Positions 59,138-64,000 of a DNA stretch of 64,000 nucleotides are shown here, in pieces. A program made the translations under genes and the position numbers. The notes below the pieces were generated by a model, which was not told where the DNA came from, ran no database searches, and saw only the letters and a program-made list of their open reading frames with translations. Each line of letters starts with the position of its first letter. Within the stretch, counting starts at the first letter, position 1. Origin of the DNA: FEN-1219 sp039933105 (lineage in GTDB: Bacteria > Pseudomonadota > Gammaproteobacteria > Steroidobacterales > Rariloculaceae); the NCBI GenBank assembly GCA_039933105.1, contig JBDTOT010000021.1, positions 1-64,000 on the forward strand, read 5' to 3'.

Positions 59138-60478
59138 ATGTTTATTACGAAGAAGCACTTGGACCGCCGGACATTTCTGCGCGGCGCTATGGGTACGGCG
59201 ATCGCGTTACCGTTCCTGGACGCGATGGTACCTGCGGCGACGGCGCAGACCCGCACTGCAGCAGCGGAGAAGCTGCGGTTCGGCGCGATCTATATGCCGA
59301 ACGGCATTTATCCGGGGCTGTGGCACCCGGAAAAACCGGGTAAGGGTTGGGCGTTCAATCGGACGATGAAGCCGATGGAACCGTACCGCCAGTACCTCAC
59401 CACGGTCAGCCAGATGAAGGCGCCCGAGGGCAAGAAGGACATGGGCGGCATCCACATGGGTGCCAGCGCGGCGTTTTTGAACGGCAGCGGTCCCGAGACG
59501 CACAACGGTGAGTTCAACCTGATCCGCTCGAAGAAGTCGGTCGATCAGTACATCGCTGACGCGATTGCCGGCGATACGCCGCTCCATTCGCTCGAGGTCG
59601 GAACGGAAGACATGGGAACGTCGGCCGGTGCCTGTGACGGTTATCCGTGCGTGTTCTTCAACACGATGGCGTGGCGCGACGACAAGAGCCCGCTGCCGGT
59701 GTCCGTGAATCCGCAGGTCACGTTCGAGCGCATGTTCGGTGAGCCGGGCTCTTCGCATCAACGTATTGCCCGCCTGCAGACCAAGGAGAGCATGCTCGAC
59801 TCCGTGTTGCAGGAGACGGGGCGATTGCAAAAGAAAATCGGTGCGAGTGACAACGCGATTCTCGACGAGTACCTGACGAGCGTGCGCCGCGTCGAGGAAC
59901 AGCTGAAGAAGATGCAGTCGCGGTCGGAAGCCATCTCGAGCGCAACGGGTGCTCCGATCGGTATCCCCGAGGACTACGACGAGCATATGACGGTCACCTA
60001 CGATCTGTTGCACCTCGCGTTCCAGGGCGACCTGACGCGCGTCTTCAGCTTGATGGTTGGTCACGAGGCTAGTGGTCGCAGCTACGCCTTCCTGGGCGTC
60101 AAGGAGCCGCACCACTCGACGTCGCACCACAAGAACACGCCGGAGAGCTTGGAGGCGTACGCCAAGATCGGCGCGTACCACATGGTCAAGCTCGGCGAGT
60201 TCGTCGAGAAGCTCAAGAACACGCGCGAGGGCGACCACACGTTGCTCGATTCGTCGCTCGTGTACTTCGGCGCGGGCATGAGCAATGGCTTGCTGCACGA
60301 CCGGCACAACGTGCCGGCGCTGATGGTGGGCACGGCCGGCGGTCGTATCAAAGCCGGTGGCGAGCACATCGTTGCCGAGAAGGATCAGCCGACGTCGAAT
60401 CTGCTGTTGGCCATGGCCGACAAGTTCGGCGTCGAGCTCGACACGATTGGTATCGCGACGGGTCGGATGCAGATCTAG
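59138..60478 (+). CDS. DUF1552 protein, Tat-exported
   Basis: The 446-residue protein starts with a twin-arginine signal (KKHLDRRTFLRGAMGTAIAL) and is full length for DUF1552, a family related to the alkaline-phosphatase-like DUF1501 group: RFGAIYMPNGIYPGLWHPE, GGIHMGASAAFLNGSGPET, LVYFGAGMSNGLLHDRHNVP. Two conserved His-rich parts (HHSTSHHKNTPES, LHDRHN) suggest metal binding. It ends the operon that starts at 55081; a strong terminator follows. Function unknown. Confidence 0.92.
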   Translation: MFITKKHLDRRTFLRGAMGTAIALPFLDAMVPAATAQTRTAAAEKLRFGAIYMPNGIYPGLWHPEKPGKGWAFNRTMKPMEPYRQYLTTVSQMKAPEGKKDMGGIHMGASAAFLNGSGPETHNGEFNLIRSKKSVDQYIADAIAGDTPLHSLEVGTEDMGTSAGACDGYPCVFFNTMAWRDDKSPLPVSVNPQVTFERMFGEPGSSHQRIARLQTKESMLDSVLQETGRLQKKIGASDNAILDEYLTSVRRVEEQLKKMQSRSEAISSATGAPIGIPEDYDEHMTVTYDLLHLAFQGDLTRVFSLMVGHEASGRSYAFLGVKEPHHSTSHHKNTPESLEAYAKIGAYHMVKLGEFVEKLKNTREGDHTLLDSSLVYFGAGMSNGLLHDRHNVPALMVGTAGGRIKAGGEHIVAEKDQPTSNLLLAMADKFGVELDTIGIATGRMQI

Positions 60479-60501
60479 TCCGTCAGCCGTTTCGGAAGAA
60501 C

Positions 60502-60534
60502 AACGGGGCCCGCTTTGCGGGCCCCGTTTTTTTT
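60502..60534 (+). terminator. Rho-independent terminator of the ankyrin-DUF1592-DUF1552 operon
   Basis: AACGGGGCCCGC (60502-60513) pairs perfectly with GCGGGCCCCGTT (60517-60528) around TTT and is followed by six more T. It lies 24 bp after the DUF1552 stop. It is the strongest intrinsic terminator in the window. Confidence 0.95.
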
Positions 60535-60590
60535 GGGGGTAGGGGCGAAAGACAGGCGCGGTGCGCCGCTGCTGGATCAACGACGCTACG

Positions 60591-62108
60591 TCAGCGTTGA
60601 CGCGCCGCCGCAGGGGGTTTGCGCATCAAGAACAGTAGTGGCACCGCTACGAAGCTCATGTAGAGCATGAATCGAAAGTCGTTCACGTAGGCCACTGTGA
60701 GCGCCTGCCGGGACACTTCGCCATTCAGTGCGACGAGGCCCGTGCCGTGTAGTGAGCTCCAAAACGATGGTACATCCGGGCCATGCAATGCCGCTCGGAA
60801 TGGCGTGATGGCCTCGCTCAGGGCGGCATGGCTGCGCTGCGCCTCGCGGCCCAGAAGCGTGATGACGATCGAGATGCCAATGCTCATGCCGATGTTGCGG
60901 ATCAGGCTGAACATGGCAGTGCCTTCAGCACGATAGCGTGCCGCCAGCGTCGCGAATGCGACGGCGCTCAAGGGCACGAAAATGAATCCCATGCCGAAGC
61001 CCTGAATCATGCCCGTGTACACGACTTCGTATACGCCGACGTTGGTGTTGAACTGCGCCATGTCGTACAGCGACCAGGCCATCAACAGCAGCCCAAAGAA
61101 CATCAGGGCGCGCGAATCGACGCGGCCGATCAGCCGCCCCACGACCATCATGGCGACCATCGTGCCGAAACCGCGGGGAGCCATGATCAGCCCCGCCGTA
61201 ATCACGGGGAAGCCTAGCAGCCCTTGCAGAAACGGCGGCAGAAGCGCCATGCCGGAGAACATCATGACGCCGACGAGGAACATCATCACCAGGCCGACGG
61301 AAAAGTTGCGATCAGCGAACAGGCCCGGCTCGATGAATGGTTTGTCGGTTGTGAACATATGCACGAGGAACAAGTAGGCCGCGAGCCCGGTGACGGTGGC
61401 CTCGAGCACGATCTCGGTGGAACCGAACCAGTCGAGTGAGTTGCCGCGATCGAGCATGAGCTGCAGCGCACCGATGGTGATGCTGAGCAGAGCGAAGCCG
61501 AAGAAGTCGAACTTGCCGCGACTCTGCAGGGGTGTCTCGGGCAGGAACGCGAGAATGCCGAGCACTGCCAGCGCGCCGACGGGTAGGTTGATGTAGAACG
61601 CCCAGCGCCAGCTGTAGTACTCGGTGAGCCAGCCGCCGAGCGTTGGGCCGAGAATGGGGCCCACCATCACGCCCATGCCCCACAGCGCCATGGCAGAGCC
61701 CTGTTTCTCGCGGGGATAAATGTCGAGCATCACGGCCTGCGACAATGGGACGAGCCCGGCGCCGGCCGCGCCCTGCAGACCGCGGAATAGCACGATCTGC
61801 TCGATCGATGTAGCCGCGCCGCACATCATGGATGTGATGATGAACGCGACGACACAGATCAACAGCAACCGTTTTCGCCCTAGCTTGTCGGCCAGCACGC
61901 CGGTCAAAGGCGTACAGATGGCGGCTATGACGATGTAGGAGGTGAGCACCCACGAGATCTGGTCTTGTGTGGCCGACATGCTGCCCTGCATGTGCGGCAA
62001 CGCGACGTTGACGATCGTGGTGTCGACGACCTGCATGATCGTCGCCAACATGATGCATACGGTGATCCAGCCGCGATTCAGTGCGACGCCGCCGCCAGAG
62101 GTGCTCAT
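60591..62108 (-). CDS. emrB: DHA2-family MFS drug exporter (EmrB-like)
   Basis: The 505-residue protein has fourteen predicted helices, the motif QVVDTTIVNVALPHMQGSM in helix 1, GVLADKLGRKRLLLICVVAF in loop 2-3 and the antiporter motif C GMGVMVGPILGPTLGGWLTE. It is the inner-membrane part of an EmrAB-TolC-type tripartite pump. The ATG at 62108 (MSTSGGGVALNRG) is used; the frame stays open upstream within emrA. It starts 1 bp after the emrA stop. No TolC gene is in the window, although the cut gene at 63944 is a candidate. Confidence 0.92.
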   Translation of the reverse strand: MSTSGGGVALNRGWITVCIMLATIMQVVDTTIVNVALPHMQGSMSATQDQISWVLTSYIVIAAICTPLTGVLADKLGRKRLLLICVVAFIITSMMCGAATSIEQIVLFRGLQGAAGAGLVPLSQAVMLDIYPREKQGSAMALWGMGVMVGPILGPTLGGWLTEYYSWRWAFYINLPVGALAVLGILAFLPETPLQSRGKFDFFGFALLSITIGALQLMLDRGNSLDWFGSTEIVLEATVTGLAAYLFLVHMFTTDKPFIEPGLFADRNFSVGLVMMFLVGVMMFSGMALLPPFLQGLLGFPVITAGLIMAPRGFGTMVAMMVVGRLIGRVDSRALMFFGLLLMAWSLYDMAQFNTNVGVYEVVYTGMIQGFGMGFIFVPLSAVAFATLAARYRAEGTAMFSLIRNIGMSIGISIVITLLGREAQRSHAALSEAITPFRAALHGPDVPSFWSSLHGTGLVALNGEVSRQALTVAYVNDFRFMLYMSFVAVPLLFLMRKPPAAARQR

Positions 62109-62109
62109 G

Positions 62110-63315
62110 CTAGTCCCGCGTGCTCGAAACGGACTGAACGAGTCGCGGAGCAGCGCGTTTCGGCAGTAGCGCGCGAACGATGGCCGGCGCCGGCCGCTCA
62201 TAGCCCGTATCGATCGTCACGATTGCGCTCATGCCGACGCGCAGTTCCGGATCGTTCGAGTTCACTTGCACCGCGATTCGCACCGGGATTCGCTGCGCCA
62301 CCTTGACCCAGTTACCCGTGGCGTTTTGTGCCGGGATGACGGAGAACTCCGCGCCCGTGGCCTGGCTGATGCTCTGGACACTACCGCGCCAGGTTCGACC
62401 AGGGTAGGTGTCGAGTTCGACATCGACGGGTTGACCGGGCAGGACGTGGGTGAGCTCCGTCTCTTTGTAGTTCGCTTCGATCCACATGTCGTGGTCGGAC
62501 ACGACGCTCATGATCGGGGCGCCGGGCGCGGCGTATTGGCCGACGGTTGGCACTTTGCTCGCGATGCCATCGAACGGCGCGCGCACGATCGTGTGCTCGA
62601 GATCGATCGCCGCCTTGTCATACATGGATTTGGCCGCCTGGTAGGCCGCCTGGTCCGTCAGCGGCTTGTCCACGGAGCCACCGAGGCGCGCGCGGGCAGC
62701 CTCGAGGGCGCGCTCGGTGACCTGGATGTCCTGGTTTGCGACGTCACGCTTCTGGCGTGCATCGTCCACGGCTACGTCGGAGATGAGCTTACGCTTTGCA
62801 AGCTCCACCAGCCGCTCGTATTCGCGCTGTTGATACGCGGCCGTCGTACGCGTGAGCGCTAGCTGTGCCGTGGTCTGACGGTAGCCTGCACGGAAGCTTT
62901 CGACGACATCATTCATCGCAACCAATTGTGCACGCGTCTGCGCCACGGTGACCTGGAACATCCGGTCGTCGACCGTGAACAGGACGTCGCCTTGTTTCAC
63001 GCGTTGATTCTCGTGCACGGCCACGTTCGTAATAGGCCCTGCTACTTGCGCTGAGACGATCGCCAAGTCGGCCTTCACGTAGGCGTTGTCGGTGTCGATG
63101 AATCGCCCGGACATGAAGTAAAAATAGCCGCCGACGACAAGCACGGCGACCGGGCCTAGCGTTAGCAAGATGCGGCGCACGATCCGGCTGTTCTTGCGGG
63201 GTGGCGGGTGCGGGAGTGTGCTCGCAGGTGATGCGGCCGGGGGGGCGGGCGGGACGGGCTGTGCGCCCGGCGCGCTAGCGGGGGCGGCCGATCCGGGCCG
63301 ATTCTCTTCCGACAT
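62110..63315 (-). CDS. emrA: HlyD-family membrane fusion protein (EmrA-like)
   Basis: The 401-residue protein has a Pro/Ala-rich cytoplasmic N-terminus, one membrane helix (ILLTLGPVAVLVVGGYFYFM), the EmrA-type entry RFIDTDNAYVKADLAIVSAQ, two lipoyl halves (VAVHENQRVKQGDVLFTVDD and HTIVRAPFDGIASKVPTVGQ), a long coiled coil and a final beta-barrel. It links EmrB to an outer-membrane channel. Its start lies 41 bp inside the end of the MarR gene. Confidence 0.92.
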   Translation of the reverse strand: MSEENRPGSAAPASAPGAQPVPPAPPAASPASTLPHPPPRKNSRIVRRILLTLGPVAVLVVGGYFYFMSGRFIDTDNAYVKADLAIVSAQVAGPITNVAVHENQRVKQGDVLFTVDDRMFQVTVAQTRAQLVAMNDVVESFRAGYRQTTAQLALTRTTAAYQQREYERLVELAKRKLISDVAVDDARQKRDVANQDIQVTERALEAARARLGGSVDKPLTDQAAYQAAKSMYDKAAIDLEHTIVRAPFDGIASKVPTVGQYAAPGAPIMSVVSDHDMWIEANYKETELTHVLPGQPVDVELDTYPGRTWRGSVQSISQATGAEFSVIPAQNATGNWVKVAQRIPVRIAVQVNSNDPELRVGMSAIVTIDTGYERPAPAIVRALLPKRAAPRLVQSVSSTRD

Positions 63316-63796
63316 CTCTATTCATCCTTGTCTTCGGTTCGATGCCCGCGACCGCCGTTTCGGCGGCCACGAGGTTGGCTTTCATACGCTGCAGGGCGTC
63401 TAGCACCTGTTTCTCGGCGCTGGCGGCGATGCCGGCCGAAGCCTCTGCCAGGGTTTCGGACGCCCGGCTCTGCATTTCCGCGAGGATGGGCTGGCACTTG
63501 CCCGTTAGAAACAGCTGCACGGCCCGTCGATCCGACGGATGGTTGCGCCGCTCGACCCAGCCTGCGGTTTCCATTCTGTCGATTAGCCGCGTCAGCGTAA
63601 TGGCTTGAACTTCGAGGATCTCCGCTAGCACGACCTGAGTCATGCCTTCGTTACGCGACAGGTGGGCAATCGCGCGCCACTGGGCCTGCGTCATACCGAG
63701 CGATTGGAGGCGCCGATCGAAGTTGCGGCGCAGAAGGCGGGCCAGATCGTTGATCAAGAAGCCGAGCTTGCGCTCGGGGTCGAATTTGAAGCCCAC
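63275..63796 (-). CDS. MarR-family transcriptional regulator of the emrAB operon
   Basis: The 173-residue protein is a winged-helix MarR regulator: GMTQAQWRAIAHLSRNEGMT, LAEILEVQAITLTRLIDRME recognition helix and wing GWVERRNHPSDRRAVQLFLT. The DxRxxxL wing signature (SDRRAVQL) is present. It is the first gene of the marR-emrA-emrB transcript and faces a palindrome 18-40 bp upstream that it probably binds. Its 3' end overlaps emrA by 41 bp. Ligand unknown, expected to be a phenolic or lipophilic drug. Confidence 0.92.
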   Translation of the reverse strand: MGFKFDPERKLGFLINDLARLLRRNFDRRLQSLGMTQAQWRAIAHLSRNEGMTQVVLAEILEVQAITLTRLIDRMETAGWVERRNHPSDRRAVQLFLTGKCQPILAEMQSRASETLAEASAGIAASAEKQVLDALQRMKANLVAAETAVAGIEPKTRMNRDVGRESARIGRPR

Positions 63797-63814
63797 GGTG
63801 GATACCCATAATAG

Positions 63815-63837
63815 TAAGCATGCTTATGATAAGCATG
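63815..63837. promoter_or_regulatory. Palindromic operator, probable MarR site
   Basis: CATGCTTAT (63819-63827) and ATAAGCATG (63829-63837) form a perfect 19-bp dyad, and the left part is also inside a second dyad TAAGCATGCTTA (63815-63826). The site is 18 bp upstream of the MarR start and about 107 bp before the divergent gene at 63944, so it could control both. Confidence 0.7.
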
Positions 63838-63943
63838 GCAGGACACTCGCGCAATCGTTTGCCGTAAGTCTCACCGTCACCAGCGGTTGAAGTGGCGTCC
63901 GAACTGCGGGTTAATACTCGGCCAGACCCTCGAGGAAAAAAAC

Positions 63944-64000
63944 GATGACCATTCGCGGCGCCGTGGCGCTGGCCGTAGCCGGCTTGTCGCTGGCCAACGC
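63944..64000 (+). CDS. Start of an exported protein (cut by window end)
   Basis: The first 19 codons read MTIRGAVALAVAGLSLANA, a signal-peptide-like leader, behind a good ribosome site (GAGGAAAAAAACG). The gene is divergent from marR-emrAB. An outer-membrane or periplasmic protein is likely; nothing more can be said. Confidence 0.6.

Noticed and set aside
59207..60580. A 457-codon minus-strand frame opposite the DUF1552 gene
   Set aside because: It would read through the strong terminator hairpin and has a shadow-type composition.
1..64000. CRISPR arrays, tRNA or rRNA genes, transposases, phage genes
   Set aside because: I looked for direct repeats with spacers, cloverleaf-type segments and transposase motifs and saw none. 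Short tRNAs could escape reading by eye.

Overview
The window is GC-rich, densely packed bacterial chromosome with no rRNA, tRNA, CRISPR array, insertion sequence or phage gene that I could recognise. The gene set (several PQQ-type soluble dehydrogenases, DUF1592/DUF1552 proteins beside an exported ankyrin protein, repeated DUF6152-type proteins, many Tat and Sec exported redox proteins, TonB receptor, EmrAB) resembles gammaproteobacteria of the Steroidobacteraceae/Nevskiales type. That placement is inference from gene content only.

Region 1 (1-10 kb) centres on copper. A MerR-family regulator (797) is followed by the 3' remnant of a Cu(I) P-type ATPase whose first three quarters are gone. 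About 6 kb away a three-gene copB/copA/His-rich-protein operon (7009 down to 3903) has a promoter that matches the regulator's own promoter at 26 of 31 positions, including the long 20-bp -35/-10 spacer typical of MerR targets. The regulator has therefore probably kept a distant target after losing its adjacent one. Around them lie an arylmalonate-decarboxylase-like protein with a Tat-type signal, a methyltransferase/AraC divergent pair, a PQQ sugar dehydrogenase and a metallo-beta-lactamase-fold enzyme carrying two EF-hand loops.

Region 2 (10-25.7 kb) is mostly housekeeping or small metabolic genes: GNAT, YpfJ-type peptidase, a FolD whose catalytic Lys is Gln, an outer-membrane barrel, an exported peroxiredoxin, CBS protein, a second PQQ sugar dehydrogenase, ArfB, HAD phosphatase, CPBP-like protein with altered motif, HIT, MATE, MgtE and GFA proteins.

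Region 3 (25.7-36.4 kb) is the most interesting: porin, YVTN beta-propeller, very short RND adaptor, CusA-type pump with all three copper-relay methionines, a translationally coupled mini c-type cytochrome, a Met-rich YtkA-like lipoprotein, then a TonB receptor. A nearly identical 32/33-bp element sits 86-95 bp upstream of both the porin and the TonB receptor, suggesting one regulon. It looks like an unconventional copper/silver (or other soft metal) handling system.

Region 4 (36.5-52.3 kb) holds three cassettes in which a DUF6152-type small exported protein is paired with members of an unrecognised exported family (four copies in all). They are mixed with an MFS carrier, two small membrane proteins, a cytochrome c-PQQ dehydrogenase fusion, an ABC-2 exporter, and an operon of PQQ sugar dehydrogenase plus a two-subunit molybdenum hydroxylase. 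All three DUF6152 proteins would expose an N-terminal His-His after signal cleavage.

Region 5 (52.3-64 kb) has a 5'-3' exonuclease, an alpha/beta hydrolase, a sulfotransferase-like protein, the ankyrin-DUF1592-DUF1552 operon ended by a strong terminator, and a marR-emrA-emrB drug efflux operon with a palindromic operator. The two window edges cut a gene each.
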